A stretch of DNA of 64,000 nt. It comes from an uncultured Litorivicinus sp. (GTDB lineage: Bacteria; Pseudomonadota; Gammaproteobacteria; Pseudomonadales; Litorivicinaceae). The stretch covers positions 62,001 through 126,000 of the forward strand of contig CACJLQ010000001.1 of the NCBI GenBank assembly GCA_902594275.1, in the 5' to 3' direction. The stretch's first letter is position 1. Each line of letters begins with the position of its first letter. Below, in pieces: positions 24,734 through 34,970 of the stretch. The notes beneath the pieces are model-generated. The model made no database searches. It was not told where the DNA came from and was given only the letters and a program-made list of their open reading frames with translations. Position numbers and translations under genes: made by a program.

Positions 24734-26216
24734 GTCAAAAATCCCAAAAGAGGCAGAAATCCCCCCCACTGATTTTGTCATCGTTGGTGGTACTGGAGAT
24801 CTCGCACTCCGAAAAATTTTTCCTGCATTATTCCATCGATTTTTGGATGGGCAGATCCCAGAGAGTTGTGCTCTGATTGCAGCAGCTCGTCATACTTTGC
24901 TCAAAAAACACTTCTTGGATCAATTGAGACCGTTTTGTGACGAAGTGATCACGCCCGATAACGAAGCTGATTGGTTTGCCTTTGGTGATCGGGTTCAGAT
25001 TCTTGGATTCGATGTTCAAACAGGTGAAGGGGCAGAGGATATTGAAGCCGCTTGCATTGCGACTGCCGCTGTACCACGTGTTTTTTACTTTGCGATTTCA
25101 CCGACGTTGTTTGCTGATGCCTGTCAAACACTCGAGCGAACGGGCCTCAAAACAGAACAAACTCGTTTGGTTGTTGAAAAACCAATGGGCCACGATTTAA
25201 AGAGTGCGGAAGCCCTTGATGACTCAATTTTAGCTGTTTTTGAAGAGCGTCAGATTTACCGAATTGATCATTATCTCGGTAAAGAAACGGTTCAAAATTT
25301 GATGGCGCTTCGCTTTGCGAATTCGATCTTTGAATCGCTTTGGTCAAATGCATACATTGATCATGTGCAGATCTCTGTCGCTGAAGAGGTCGGTGTTGGT
25401 TCTCGTGCATCGTACTATGATGAATTTGGTGCGCTTCGGGATATGGTTCAAAACCATTTGCTGCAGTTGTTATGTCTTGTTGCAATGGAGCCACCATCCA
25501 AGTTTGTCGCCGATCTGGTACGTGATGAGAAGCTTCGAGTTCTGCGGGCGCTGAAACCAATCACAAGAGATAATTTCGATCACTGCGTCAAATTGGGTCA
25601 GTACACTAAAGGATTGGTCGAAGCGACTCCGGTGGACTCCTACACCACCGAAGTTGGACATGGGAGTGACACTGAGACCTTTGCGGCATTGCGCTGTGAG
25701 ATTTCCAATTGGCGTTGGTCGGGCGTTCCCTTTTATTTGCGCACTGGGAAACGTCTTGCAGGGCGTGCGAGTGAAATAGTGATTACGTTCAAGCGACCTC
25801 CACACAATATTTTTGAACATGGCCCGCGCAGTTCTGAGGTGATGGAACCAAATCGTCTCGTGATTCGGTTACAACCAAACGAAGGATTGAAACTCAGCAT
25901 GACCAGTAAAGAGCCAGGACCAGGTGGCATGCGATTGTTCCCTGCAAGTCTCAACCTGTCCTTTAATGAAACCTTTAAGACTCGCTTACCCGAGGCGTAT
26001 GAGCGTTTACTGATGGACGTTGCTCGCGGTAACCAAACCCTCTTTATGCGATCGGATGAGGTTGAAGCCGCCTGGGCATTCATTGATCCGCTCGTTCATG
26101 AAGCGAAGCGTCGTCAGCCAGAAAAATATACCGCTGGTACCTGGGGCCCCGTCTCCTCGTTTGAGTTAATGACTGAATACGGACATCGTTGGATTGAGCC
26201 TGAGGTGGATGGATGA
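24723..26216 (+). CDS. zwf: glucose-6-phosphate 1-dehydrogenase
   Basis: A 497-residue enzyme that oxidises glucose-6-phosphate to 6-phosphogluconolactone with NAD(P)+. The nucleotide site is VIVGGTGDLALRKIFPAL, and the catalytic motif is YRIDHYLGKETVQN. I placed the start at ATG 24723, overlapping the last codons of pyk; an upstream in-frame start would lie deeper in pyk. It overlaps pgl by 4 bp (ATGA). Confidence 0.95.
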   Translation: MVIESKIPKEAEIPPTDFVIVGGTGDLALRKIFPALFHRFLDGQIPESCALIAAARHTLLKKHFLDQLRPFCDEVITPDNEADWFAFGDRVQILGFDVQTGEGAEDIEAACIATAAVPRVFYFAISPTLFADACQTLERTGLKTEQTRLVVEKPMGHDLKSAEALDDSILAVFEERQIYRIDHYLGKETVQNLMALRFANSIFESLWSNAYIDHVQISVAEEVGVGSRASYYDEFGALRDMVQNHLLQLLCLVAMEPPSKFVADLVRDEKLRVLRALKPITRDNFDHCVKLGQYTKGLVEATPVDSYTTEVGHGSDTETFAALRCEISNWRWSGVPFYLRTGKRLAGRASEIVITFKRPPHNIFEHGPRSSEVMEPNRLVIRLQPNEGLKLSMTSKEPGPGGMRLFPASLNLSFNETFKTRLPEAYERLLMDVARGNQTLFMRSDEVEAAWAFIDPLVHEAKRRQPEKYTAGTWGPVSSFELMTEYGHRWIEPEVDG

Positions 26217-26884
26217 GTCTGACTCAAGCCATTTCTCGTATGCTCAGTGAAACCATTGCTCGAAAGGGTGTCGCGCGTATTGCGTTTCCTGGTGGCCGAA
26301 GTGCCATCGATCTCATGTCCGAACTGTCGAGAGTATCGATTGATTGGTCATCTGTTCGCGTGACGCTCGTTGACGAGCGTGCAGTTGATGAATCATCAGA
26401 CGCGTCAAATGCCCGACTGGTGAAGTCGACACTGTGCGTCAATCGTGCGAGCGATGCGACGTTTGAGCCGATGTTGATTGGAGACGATGCCGCGTCGTCT
26501 GCCAATCAACTGAATCAGAGGCAGTGCCCTCTTGATGTTGCGATCCTTGGTATGGGAGACGATGGACACTTTGCCAGTCTTTTCCCAGGTGAAATCGCTG
26601 TTCCGGGGTTGGAAGATGGACAAGCAGGTTTTGTCGCAACATCCGCTATTGGGTCACCGGCTGTGCCACGAATTTCGATGACACTGAACCACATCTTATC
26701 TGCGCAGTTGGTGGTTTTATTGGTCAGCTCAGAGGCAAAAGAAGCCAAAGTGATGGCCGCTTTACGATCAATTGACGCGATGAATCCTATCAGTTACTTG
26801 CTTGCCTCGGATGATCCAATCATTGTTGAATGGCCAGATCGAACGTTGACAACGATCCAGCGAGGCGCGATTCATGAATCGTAA
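26213..26884 (+). CDS. pgl: 6-phosphogluconolactonase
   Basis: A 223-residue lactonase of the DevB/SOL type that hydrolyses 6-phosphogluconolactone. Motifs are IAFPGGRSAIDLMSELS, VTLVDERAVDESSDASNARLV, and the catalytic region ILGMGDDGHFASLFPG. It overlaps zwf by 4 bp and edd by 11 bp, so the Entner-Doudoroff genes are likely translated in step. Confidence 0.93.
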   Translation: MSLTQAISRMLSETIARKGVARIAFPGGRSAIDLMSELSRVSIDWSSVRVTLVDERAVDESSDASNARLVKSTLCVNRASDATFEPMLIGDDAASSANQLNQRQCPLDVAILGMGDDGHFASLFPGEIAVPGLEDGQAGFVATSAIGSPAVPRISMTLNHILSAQLVVLLVSSEAKEAKVMAALRSIDAMNPISYLLASDDPIIVEWPDRTLTTIQRGAIHES

Positions 26885-28709
26885 AGACGCTGTACAATCT
26901 GTTCTTCAGGCCATCGAGGCTCGCAGTCGGAAGTGGCGAGCATCCTATCTTGATGGAATTCGGGAGATGGCTGATGCATCGGATTCAGATCGTGGCCAAG
27001 TGGGTTGCTCCAATCTTGCGCATGCGGCTGCGGGTGCACTGGAGGATCAAGCGACGCTGTTAACCGTGGACAGCACGCGTGCAAAAAATCTGGCGATTGT
27101 GACTGCATATAATGACATGCTGTCTGCGCATCAGCCGTATGAGAATTATCCCGATCGAATTAAACAGACAGCGAGATCACTCGGGGCGATAGCGCAGGTT
27201 GCTGGCGGTGTGCCTGCAATGTGCGATGGTGTCACGCAAGGGCGTCCTGGGATGGAGTTATCATTGTTATCGCGAGATGTGATCGCGATGTCGACGGCCG
27301 TTGCACTGAGTCATAATGTGTATGATGCCACTGTGGCTCTCGGCACTTGTGACAAGATTGTGCCAGGACTCTTGATGGGTGCCTTGTCGTTTGGTCATTT
27401 ACCGACCGTGTTTATTCCGGCTGGGCCGATGCAAACGGGCATCAGCAATGACGCCAAGGCTCAGGTACGGAAAGCCTTTGCCAAAGGTGAGGTTGGTCGG
27501 GAAGAGTTGCTCGCCTCAGAAGCCGCCGCCTATCACAGTCCTGGTACTTGCACTTTTTATGGGACTGCTAATTCCAATCAGATGTTACTCGAGATGATGG
27601 GAATGCAACTTCCGGGCTCGAGCTTTATTAATCCAGGTGACGAAATTCGAGGCGCATTGACTGATGCAGCAGTTGAGGCTGCTCTCGGTGCATCACGTGG
27701 GGGTGATCACTATTTACCGATTGGCCTTGTGATCGATGCACGAGCCATTGTGAATGCAATTCTTGGATTGCATGCAACGGGCGGATCCACCAATCACACC
27801 ATGCACCTGATAGCGATCGCCCAAGCTGCCGGCTTGTCAGTCACTTGGAATGATTTTGCTGCATTATCGAAAGTGACTCCGCTGATTGCTCGCGTCTATC
27901 CCAATGGGTCGGCTGATGTGAATCATTTCCATGCAGCAGGAGGGATGGGGTTTGTCATGCAAGAACTTTTGGATGCAGGTTTACTTCTCGGTGATGCTTT
28001 ATCGATGACTGGTCGCGCCATTGCTGAGAGCATCTCGGAGCCAACGATGACTGAGGGTCGATTGCAATGGGTCGCTGCACAGCAAGCATCACTTGATCCG
28101 TCAATTTTGAAGCCGGTTGATGCACCGTTTCAGGAGACCGGTGGGCTTGTGCATTTGACCGGTAATCTCGGTGACGCGGTGATCAAGACGTCTGCGGTTG
28201 ATGCTGATCGACAGGTGATTGAGGCCCCATGTGTTGTTTTTAATAACGAAGAGCAGGTGAAAGCAGCGTTCCAGGCCGGTGAACTGAATCGAGACGTGGT
28301 GGTTGTTTTGCGTGGTCAGGGCCCCAAGGCAAAAGGTATGCCCGAGCTGCATGGATTAACGCCATCTCTATCCGTCCTCCAAGACGAGGGGTATCGGGTT
28401 GCGCTGGTCACGGATGGCCGAATGAGCGGTGCGAGCGGCAAAGTCCCTGCTGCTATTCATGTGTCACCCGAGGCAAAGGATGGTGGACCGCTCAGTCGCA
28501 TCCAGACCGGCGATGTGATTCGATTGGATGCATCGACTGGTCAATTGACGGTATTGGTTGATCAGGCCACCTTCAATACGCGTCAACCAGCCCCGGTGCC
28601 TGAGCCTCAACATCCCTCACCTTGGGGCCGTTCACTCTTTTCAACACTCCGGCATCATGCCGGCCCAGCAACCTCAGGTGGTGGGTTACAATTACTTCCG
28701 GAGGCTTGA
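26874..28709 (+). CDS. edd: 6-phosphogluconate dehydratase
   Basis: A 611-residue IlvD/Edd-family dehydratase that turns 6-phosphogluconate into 2-keto-3-deoxy-6-phosphogluconate. Iron-sulphur cysteines appear in [24 protein letters not shown] and [33 protein letters not shown] is the conserved C-terminal loop. Length is normal for Edd. Its stop overlaps the eda start (TGATG). Confidence 0.96.
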   Translation: MNRKDAVQSVLQAIEARSRKWRASYLDGIREMADASDSDRGQVGCSNLAHAAAGALEDQATLLTVDSTRAKNLAIVTAYNDMLSAHQPYENYPDRIKQTARSLGAIAQVAGGVPAMCDGVTQGRPGMELSLLSRDVIAMSTAVALSHNVYDATVALGTCDKIVPGLLMGALSFGHLPTVFIPAGPMQTGISNDAKAQVRKAFAKGEVGREELLASEAAAYHSPGTCTFYGTANSNQMLLEMMGMQLPGSSFINPGDEIRGALTDAAVEAALGASRGGDHYLPIGLVIDARAIVNAILGLHATGGSTNHTMHLIAIAQAAGLSVTWNDFAALSKVTPLIARVYPNGSADVNHFHAAGGMGFVMQELLDAGLLLGDALSMTGRAIAESISEPTMTEGRLQWVAAQQASLDPSILKPVDAPFQETGGLVHLTGNLGDAVIKTSAVDADRQVIEAPCVVFNNEEQVKAAFQAGELNRDVVVVLRGQGPKAKGMPELHGLTPSLSVLQDEGYRVALVTDGRMSGASGKVPAAIHVSPEAKDGGPLSRIQTGDVIRLDASTGQLTVLVDQATFNTRQPAPVPEPQHPSPWGRSLFSTLRHHAGPATSGGGLQLLPEA

Positions 28710-29335
28710 TGCATCCTGTTTTACATGAAGCGCTATCGCGCAGTCCGGTGATACCTGTATTAGTCATCCCAGAGATATCGATGGCAGCACCCTTGGCTGA
28801 GGCGCTGGCTTCAGGTGGTCTAACTGTGTTTGAAATTACGCTTCGAACAGACTGTGCGTTGAAGGCGATGGGTGCGATGAAAAACGCAGTACCTGAGGCC
28901 TTAATCGGTGCGGGAACAGTGACCAACGCTGACCGAATGCGACAGGCGAAAGATTGTGGTGCTGACTTTGTTGTGAGTCCCGGAACCACCTGTACGTTGT
29001 GGAGCGCCAGCATCGAACATCAACTACCGATTCTTCCAGGATTTTCAAGTGCATCTGAAGCCATGGCATTGATGGAGTTGGGAAGTCGTTGCGGAAAATT
29101 TTTCCCTGCAGAGGCATCGGGTGGTGTGAATTACTTAAAGTCACTCGCGGGTCCACTGCCCGATTTAATGATATGTCCAACAGGTGGAATCAAAGCGGAG
29201 ACGGCGGCCCATTATCTTTGCTGCCCTAACGTCGTATGTGTCGGTGGAAGTTGGATTGCACCAGTCGATTTATTGACCGAAGGCAATTACGCAGAGATTG
29301 AGGCGCGTGCCCGGCATGCTGGATCGCTGTCTTAG
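28709..29335 (+). CDS. eda: KDPG aldolase (2-dehydro-3-deoxyphosphogluconate aldolase)
   Basis: A 208-residue aldolase that splits KDPG into pyruvate and glyceraldehyde-3-phosphate, the last step specific to the Entner-Doudoroff pathway. Visible residues: Glu and Arg of VFEITLRT, GAGTVTNADRM, the Schiff-base lysine in CGKFFPAEASGG, and PTGGI. The start is at the edd stop; a longer reading upstream lies inside edd. No clear terminator follows within the 130-base gap to the next gene. Confidence 0.95.
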   Translation: MHPVLHEALSRSPVIPVLVIPEISMAAPLAEALASGGLTVFEITLRTDCALKAMGAMKNAVPEALIGAGTVTNADRMRQAKDCGADFVVSPGTTCTLWSASIEHQLPILPGFSSASEAMALMELGSRCGKFFPAEASGGVNYLKSLAGPLPDLMICPTGGIKAETAAHYLCCPNVVCVGGSWIAPVDLLTEGNYAEIEARARHAGSLS

Positions 29336-29467
29336 CCAGCTTTCGCTTCGTATTTGCAACCTTGGGGAGGCGGAGATGAGGCAGGCGGAAGCTGAAGATC
29401 GTTGTGGGATGGCGAGATGCGGTTTTGCGTGTTCTGTCAGATCGAGGAGATAGCAATCTGTCTAAGG

Positions 29468-29917
29468 CTACGTGATCGGTTTCTCGAACACTTGATAGTG
29501 GCCTGTCGTGAATCCTTGCTTCAGATAGGTCGAGTGCGCGCGTTGATTTGTTGTATCTGCATAAAGCCTGAGTTCGACCACTGAGTGGTCTCTTGCCTCT
29601 TGGGTGACGTGATCTAAAAGTGCTCTGAATACCCCCTGGCGGCGGGCGCCTGGCCACACGTAAACACTTTGGATCCACCACATTTGGCCATTGCGCCAGT
29701 CAGACCATTCATAGGTCACCAAGATCTGACCAATGACCTGGTCTTGGCGTGCTGCGACCCAATACATTCCTTTATTGTCGTCTTCGAGGAGTGCAGAAAT
29801 TCCCTCGCTTAGCTTCGCTTCTGATAGCTTGATACCCTCGGTTTCTTTTGCGATGGCGCGATTGCCGTCAACTAGGAGTTTGAGGTCTTCAGTCGTCGCT
29901 CGTCGGCATTCGATCAT
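29468..29917 (-). CDS. GNAT-family N-acetyltransferase
   Basis: A 149-residue acetyltransferase with the usual GNAT order: RRATTEDLKLL at the start, QVIGQILVTYEWSDW in the central strands, the acetyl-CoA loop VYVWPGARRQGVFRALLDHV, and a C-terminal NQRAHSTYLKQGF. The substrate is unknown. I chose ATG 29917 because the family begins there; upstream residues look like leader sequence. It is divergent from the alpha/beta hydrolase, with 46 bp between starts. Confidence 0.85.
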   Translation of the reverse strand: MIECRRATTEDLKLLVDGNRAIAKETEGIKLSEAKLSEGISALLEDDNKGMYWVAARQDQVIGQILVTYEWSDWRNGQMWWIQSVYVWPGARRQGVFRALLDHVTQEARDHSVVELRLYADTTNQRAHSTYLKQGFTTGHYQVFEKPIT

Positions 29918-29963
29918 GTTGCAGTTGCTCAAAAGTTGTACGCTATTGGAAATGGAGGACAGT

Positions 29964-30788
29964 ATGGCCAAGAACGAGCAGACTCTCAAACTCGAACATC
30001 ATGTGTTCGAACCGCAACTCCACTCAGGTCTTCCAGATATTGTCATGGTGCATGGAATTTGCGCTGGAGCTTGGGTATTTCCTAAGGCCTTTCTCGAGCC
30101 GTTGTTGGAGCAGGGTTATCGGATTCATACGGTCTCGTATCGAGGACACGGTGAGAGTGAAGGACGTGAGCGTATCCATCATTGGCGTTTGAGCGATTAT
30201 GTCAGTGATGTTGTTTCGATTCTCAATGAGTTGTCAGAACCAGCAATTGTAGTTGGACATTCCTTGGGTTCGGCAATCGCTCAGGTATTGATCCGCGATA
30301 AGTGTCCATTGGCTGCAGTTGTCCTCTTGAGCCCAGTCCCCCCCACAGGCTTGTCGACAGTCTCGTTACGGCTGCTCTGGTCTGATCCAATCGCGTATCA
30401 ACAGCTTGCTATAGCATTTACGGTTGGCGTGCATCAGGTGTCAGACCGTGTAGCGGCACGGCTTTTATTTTCGAAAACTGACGTGACCGATGATGTTCGA
30501 CGGTTCATGAGTCAGTGTTGTGATGAGTCTCCTTGGCTTGCCTTTGATTTACAGGGATTTTCCCGAATTGCCCCACTTAAGTACCAACGTAGGCGGATGC
30601 CACCGGTCGTGATTGTGAGCGGTGATAACGATCAGTTGATTCGTCCAAGCGATGCCACTGAGTCTGCACGGCTGTATAAGACTGAAGTGCATTGGGTCGG
30701 TGGTGGTTCACATATGTTGATGTACGACGAGGGGGCTGACAGTGTTGCTCAGTGGATCGGACATCAGTTAAAGCAGGTACTTAATTGA
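29964..30788 (+). CDS. alpha/beta-hydrolase
   Basis: A 274-residue alpha/beta-hydrolase. The oxyanion strand is IVMVHGICAGAWVFP, the nucleophile elbow is VVGHSLGSA, the acid is in IVSGDNDQLIRP, and the His is in VGGGSHMLMYDEG. No substrate can be read from sequence; lysophospholipase-like enzymes and esterases look similar. GGAGG 5 bases before ATG 29964 sets the start; an ATG 12 bases upstream is less well placed. A terminator lies about 210 bp downstream. Confidence 0.85.
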   Translation: MAKNEQTLKLEHHVFEPQLHSGLPDIVMVHGICAGAWVFPKAFLEPLLEQGYRIHTVSYRGHGESEGRERIHHWRLSDYVSDVVSILNELSEPAIVVGHSLGSAIAQVLIRDKCPLAAVVLLSPVPPTGLSTVSLRLLWSDPIAYQQLAIAFTVGVHQVSDRVAARLLFSKTDVTDDVRRFMSQCCDESPWLAFDLQGFSRIAPLKYQRRRMPPVVIVSGDNDQLIRPSDATESARLYKTEVHWVGGGSHMLMYDEGADSVAQWIGHQLKQVLN

Positions 30789-30999
30789 TGCGCTAGAACA
30801 GATGGTTTGGTCAACTCGCTTTTTCTATAACTAAATAATCTTGTTACAGTATTTTTGTTATATATAGTACGTAGAGTGATTTGGTTGTGCTGAGGCACGT
30901 TTGTTGTTGGAACTGATTCACGGTGTGTATAAGCTGCGGTTCTAGTTATTGCCGATGGTTTCAGGGTCACCACGCCCTGTCTAGTTTTCTTGGACTTTT

Positions 31000-31026
31000 A
31001 GGCGGCCTTCGGGTAGCCTTTTGTCT
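31000..31026 (+). terminator. Rho-independent terminator after the alpha/beta-hydrolase gene
   Basis: AGGCGGCC and GGTAGCCT pair around a TTCG tetraloop with one internal mismatch, followed by a T-rich run TTTTGTCTTT. The orientation fits the plus strand and lies about 210 bases after the hydrolase stop, just before the end of the convergent VOC gene. Confidence 0.6.
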
Positions 31027-31028
31027 TT

Positions 31029-31406
31029 CTAATTCCGTTCAACGAATTCCCACGTATTTCCAACAAGATCTTTAACGAGAACGCAGTGGCCAAACGACTC
31101 AGCCCTTGGGCCATCGACGATTTCAACTTGTTTTTCCGCGAAACGTGTTAAGTCAGTTTTTAGATTCTCAGTATCGATGAAGACAAATACTCGCTGACCT
31201 GCCTGTTGGCCAACGAGGGCCTCGTCGCCTGATTTGGGTGTGGCAAGATTGAGCGATACGCCTTCAGTCGACGAAGCGACCCGTACTATTCGTTTGCTTT
31301 CAGAGATCTGGGTATCCTCGACGAGGGTGAGGCCAAATGCATCGGTGTAGAACTTGATGGCGCTGTCAAGGTCGTCGACAAGCAAAGTGATTCGATTCAT
31401 TTGCAT
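31029..31406 (-). CDS. VOC (glyoxalase/dioxygenase fold) protein
   Basis: A 125-residue vicinal-oxygen-chelate protein: the start MNRITLLVDDLDSAIKFYTD is typical, and the second half repeats the fold, ending VLVKDLVGNTWEFVERN. The fold binds a metal through His/Glu side chains, but I cannot assign a full ligand set, so the activity is open. GAGAG precedes the start. Confidence 0.8.
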   Translation of the reverse strand: MQMNRITLLVDDLDSAIKFYTDAFGLTLVEDTQISESKRIVRVASSTEGVSLNLATPKSGDEALVGQQAGQRVFVFIDTENLKTDLTRFAEKQVEIVDGPRAESFGHCVLVKDLVGNTWEFVERN

Positions 31407-32052
31407 ACATCTCTCTGTGTGAGTTTGGGATCAGTTATTCGGACCGAATTAGAGAGAATTTCAGCGTGGGTTGCAACTGGTGTAATGAAGAGCTGAGTGT
31501 GGACTGACTCAATGCCTATAGTTCGAGTGGTACCAGATCATTGGTATCGAGGTCACCGAAGATTGGTTAGCTGAGATCTAAAAGCATCAATACTGAGATT
31601 CAACACAAAACGACCTGGGATACAAACATTGTTACATAGTATAAAACAATGGAATAGTGTATTATTATAGTAAATTAATATTAAAAACCCCCTAATTTTT
31701 CCTGAAGCGGCCTTTTTGTCCAAAAAATTATCGTGATATAATCCATAAATAGGACAAACGCCGGTCTCCGGTAACCCGATGGATTGGGAACTTTAGGAAG
31801 GATTCGGGCATCGACAGGGATGTCGAATTTATGCTCGAAGACTTTCGTTCACATCGCCGGGACAGGCTAGTGCTTCAATAAAACTCTGATGATCTGCTGC
31901 AAACTGCGAGAACGGTAAGCAGTACTAGGTAGTGGTATCGTATACTCAAATTATGAGGCGCTCGTCCAAGCAGTTAACGATGCATTTGCGACGTCAGACC
32001 CAGCGCTTTTTGTCTATATCGTGATTACCAAGCGTGCTAGAGGAGTCTCAGT
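31407..32052. other. 646-base region with decayed coding sequence
   Basis: No intact gene. The middle (about 31620-31760) is AT-rich. Short protein-like stretches occur in more than one frame between about 31790 and 32050, broken by stops, as expected for an old pseudogene (see the entry at 31919). It should also hold the promoters of the VOC gene and of the sugar kinase. Confidence 0.45.
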
Positions 32053-32056
32053 GTGA
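31919..32056 (+). pseudogene. possible C-terminal remnant of an unknown gene
   Basis: After a TAA at 31916 a frame without a start codon reads AVLGSGIVYSNYEALVQAVN and then FVYIVITKRARGVSV, stopping at 32054-32056 over the start of the sugar kinase. The composition is protein-like and the coupling to the kinase start suggests a former operon partner. I do not recognise it, and chance is possible. Confidence 0.3.
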
Positions 32057-32988
32057 TCGTGATTGGTGGTGATGCCATGGTTGATTTAATTGACCGGGGA
32101 CAGCGTCTGTTTGAGGCTTGTCCGGGTGGCTCGACACTGAACTGTGCGTTGGCTGCGGGTCAGTTAGGATCTCAAGTGCTGTATGTGTCGACGCTCAGCG
32201 AAGACTCTTATGGTGATTTGCTCGCTAATCGATTGGCAGAATGCCACGTTAAATTGAGGCCCAATGCACGCTCCTCGGCCTATACCTCTCTAGCAGTTGT
32301 CTCCCTAGATGAAACCAATCGGCCGAGTTATGCGTTTTATCGAGATGGGACAGCCGACCGGGACGTTCCTATTGCTGATATTGTAGCTTCGTTCCCAGAG
32401 ACGATGTCGATCTTTCATGTGGGGTCTTGTGCGTTGATTCCTACAGAGGATCAGGATGCGTGGCTTCAAGTGGTTATGGAAGCTAAAAGCCGTGGTGCAC
32501 TGATCTCTATCGATCCGAACTGTCGTCCGTCGATGACTAAAGACCCGATTGCTTATCGAGAGAGAATTGCACGCTTTTTTCATCTGGCTGATCTCATCAA
32601 ATGTAGTGACGAAGATCTCGAGTACTTACATCCTGAAAGGACTGATCGCGTATTTGAGACCTTTATCGAGACCTATTCACCGCAGTTGTGTGTCTACACT
32701 CAAGGCGCAGAGGGGCTTCGGGCGTCTACAAAACTAGGTGTTTCAGCGCAGGTATCTGCATCGCTACCAGGATCTTTATCCGATCCAGTGGGTGCAGGGG
32801 ATTCAGTTCACGGGACATTACTTTCCGAGATCGATCGTTTGGGTTTAGTTGGTCAGCAACTATCTGAAGTCAACGGGTCACAATTAGCGGAGATACTGCT
32901 TTTAGCGTCACGCGTCGCCGGAGTGAACTGTACACGCTCAGGTTGCCAACCACCGACGCGGGCAGAGGTCGATCAGATTTTTGGCTAG
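32053..32988 (+). CDS. PfkB-family sugar kinase (fructokinase-like)
   Basis: A 311-residue ribokinase/PfkB-family kinase. Substrate-side motifs are GGDAMVDLI and ACPGGSTLNCALAAGQLG; the catalytic and ATP region is DPVGAGDSVHGTLLSE. It most resembles fructokinases, but other sugars are possible. GTG 32053 is 7 bases after AGGAG. The stop TAG shares the palindrome CTAG with the convergent transaldolase stop. Confidence 0.86.
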   Translation: MIVIGGDAMVDLIDRGQRLFEACPGGSTLNCALAAGQLGSQVLYVSTLSEDSYGDLLANRLAECHVKLRPNARSSAYTSLAVVSLDETNRPSYAFYRDGTADRDVPIADIVASFPETMSIFHVGSCALIPTEDQDAWLQVVMEAKSRGALISIDPNCRPSMTKDPIAYRERIARFFHLADLIKCSDEDLEYLHPERTDRVFETFIETYSPQLCVYTQGAEGLRASTKLGVSAQVSASLPGSLSDPVGAGDSVHGTLLSEIDRLGLVGQQLSEVNGSQLAEILLLASRVAGVNCTRSGCQPPTRAEVDQIFG

Positions 32989-33611
32989 CTTCTGGCAGCG
33001 TTTTCAAAATCAGCAATGGCTTTCTGAGCGAGTGTCGATTCAAAGAAGGCTCGGGCAATCGGTTCGGGAAGTGCGAAGGTTGAAAAACCGCGTGCTGTCA
33101 GATCGAGGAACTGTGCATTCGATTGCAGGCTCGCAACTAAGAGTTCAGTTTCAAACGCGACATCTTGCATTCGATCAAATAGCTCATCTGCGTTTTCGAT
33201 CGAGTCTCTAAGCCTTGCGTAATAGGGCGCAGTGTAGGCAACTTGAAGAGCCTCAGCCGCGATAACTTGACCAACTGAATAGACTGCTGTCAGTGTTGTC
33301 TGATCAGGAAGGCTGAGCTTCGAGACCACCTCAAGGCCCATTTTATTAGCCGGGATCTTGATAAACACCTCAGGTCCAATCGATGCAATTGACTGTGCGC
33401 ATTGGAGCCAATCTCCACCAAAAACCTGAAATTGAATGCTTGGGTAACCGAGCTTCATTGCTCGGTCATAGAGGGTTCGGTATGTCTCAATCGATGTCTT
33501 TAGACCTGCCCGTTGGATCAGTAATGGGTTGGTTGTGATTCCAGAAAAGAGTCCGGTACCTGCCAAGTCCGCCCAGCAGTCAGTATTAGCTGCGTCGAGG
33601 AAAAGTTTCAT
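32985..33611 (-). CDS. short transaldolase (TalC / fructose-6-phosphate aldolase type)
   Basis: A 208-residue protein of the small transaldolase family. Visible motifs: MKLFLDAANTDCWADL, SGITTNPLLI, the Schiff-base lysine in EVFIKIPANKMGLE, and TLTAVYSVGQVIAAEAL. It would move a dihydroxyacetone unit between sugar phosphates, or act as fructose-6-phosphate aldolase; sequence alone does not decide. I used ATG 33611, the family start, though the ribosome binding site is weak. It lies downstream of nrdB beyond a strong terminator. Confidence 0.88.
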   Translation of the reverse strand: MKLFLDAANTDCWADLAGTGLFSGITTNPLLIQRAGLKTSIETYRTLYDRAMKLGYPSIQFQVFGGDWLQCAQSIASIGPEVFIKIPANKMGLEVVSKLSLPDQTTLTAVYSVGQVIAAEALQVAYTAPYYARLRDSIENADELFDRMQDVAFETELLVASLQSNAQFLDLTARGFSTFALPEPIARAFFESTLAQKAIADFENAARS

Positions 33612-33639
33612 ATGATGGAGTATACAGAGATTTTGGCCT

Positions 33640-33672
33640 AGAAATAAAAAAGCCCAGACCGAAGTCTGGGCT
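33640..33672 (-). terminator. Rho-independent terminator of nrdAB
   Basis: On the minus strand AGCCCAGAC, a TTCG loop and GTCTGGGCT form a 9-bp stem followed by TTTTTATTT. It lies 22 bases after the nrdB stop. Confidence 0.92.
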
Positions 33673-33693
33673 GGAATCGGCCTCGGTTGAGGT

Positions 33694-34941
33694 TTAGTCC
33701 CAGGACAGCGCGCCGCCAACCTGATACTCAGTGACTCGGGTTTCGAAGAAGTTCTTCTCTTTCCGAAGGTCCATGATTTCACTCATCCATGGGAATGGGT
33801 TATCCACTCCAGGGAACTGCTCTGACAAACCAATCTGCGTGAGACGACGGTTGGTAATGAACTTCAAATACTCTTCCATCATTTGCGCATTCATACCCAG
33901 TACACCGCGAGGCATGGTGTCACGCGCGTATTCGATTTCAAGCGCCAATCCTTCGAGGATCATCTGTGTCATCTTCGCCTGAAATTCGGGAGTCCAGAGA
34001 TGTGGGTTTTCGTTTTTGATCTGGTTAATCACATCGACACCGAAGTTCACATGCATCGACTCATCCCGCAAGATGTATTGGAACTGCTCGGCAACACCGG
34101 TCATCTTATTGCGACGACCCATCGACAGGATCTGTGAGAAACCGCAGTAGAAGAACAGACCCTCAAGGACACAGTAAAACGCGATCAAGTTCTGCAGAAG
34201 TTCCTGATCGTTTTCAGTGGTTCCTGTCTGGAACTGCGGGTTACCGATGGCTTGGGTGTACTTCAGTGCCCAGGCTGCCTTTTTTGCAACTGCAGGGATT
34301 TCCCGGTACATGTTGAAGATCTCGCCTTCATCCATCCCAAGCGACTCGATACAGTATTGGTATGCGTGCGTGTGGATTGCTTCTTCAAACGCCTGACGCA
34401 GTAGGTACTGACGACACTCAGGGTTTGTGACCAACCGATAAATCGAGAGCACCAGGTTATTGGCAACTAATGAATCTGCGGTTGAGAAGAATCCGAGGTT
34501 CCGCATGACGATCTTCCGCTCATCGGCAGATATACCATCGTTTGAACGCCATAAAGCGATATCCTGCGTCATATTGATTTCTTGCGGCATCCAATGGTTC
34601 GCACAACCATCCAGATATTTGGTCCACGCCCACTCATACTTAAATGGTACGAGTTGGTTTAAGTCGGCACGGCAATTGATCATGCGTTTTTGGTCGACCT
34701 GCACACGCTCTGCGCCCATCTCGAGTTCTTCAAGACCGGGTGCAACATCCAAGCTCTCAAGGGCCTGTTGTGCTACTTCATAAGCAGCAGACTCTGTTGG
34801 CTCATAGCATGTTGTATCCGACGCTTCCAAAACAGGTTCTGGCTCGATCGCCAGTTGCTGTTGAGGCTCATCGTTTTTCGCCTTAACCGGTGGTAGGGCG
34901 ACTTGCTCTTCTGGTTCGTTAAACGCGTCCCAATTCAGCAT
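33694..34941 (-). CDS. nrdB: ribonucleotide reductase small subunit (class Ia)
   Basis: A 415-residue R2 subunit housing the di-iron centre and tyrosyl radical. Iron ligands are in [12 protein letters not shown] (Glu, His) and [12 protein letters not shown] (Glu, His), and the Tyr four residues after the first His matches the radical tyrosine, so this is not the Tyr-less class Ic. An acidic, Pro/Gln-rich N-terminal extension of about 90 residues precedes the core, as in pseudomonad R2. AAGGAG precedes ATG 34941. It is 29 bp downstream of nrdA. Confidence 0.95.
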   Translation of the reverse strand: MLNWDAFNEPEEQVALPPVKAKNDEPQQQLAIEPEPVLEASDTTCYEPTESAAYEVAQQALESLDVAPGLEELEMGAERVQVDQKRMINCRADLNQLVPFKYEWAWTKYLDGCANHWMPQEINMTQDIALWRSNDGISADERKIVMRNLGFFSTADSLVANNLVLSIYRLVTNPECRQYLLRQAFEEAIHTHAYQYCIESLGMDEGEIFNMYREIPAVAKKAAWALKYTQAIGNPQFQTGTTENDQELLQNLIAFYCVLEGLFFYCGFSQILSMGRRNKMTGVAEQFQYILRDESMHVNFGVDVINQIKNENPHLWTPEFQAKMTQMILEGLALEIEYARDTMPRGVLGMNAQMMEEYLKFITNRRLTQIGLSEQFPGVDNPFPWMSEIMDLRKEKNFFETRVTEYQVGGALSWD

Positions 34942-34970
34942 TGTTGTTTTTCTCCTTCAAATCGTCTTGA

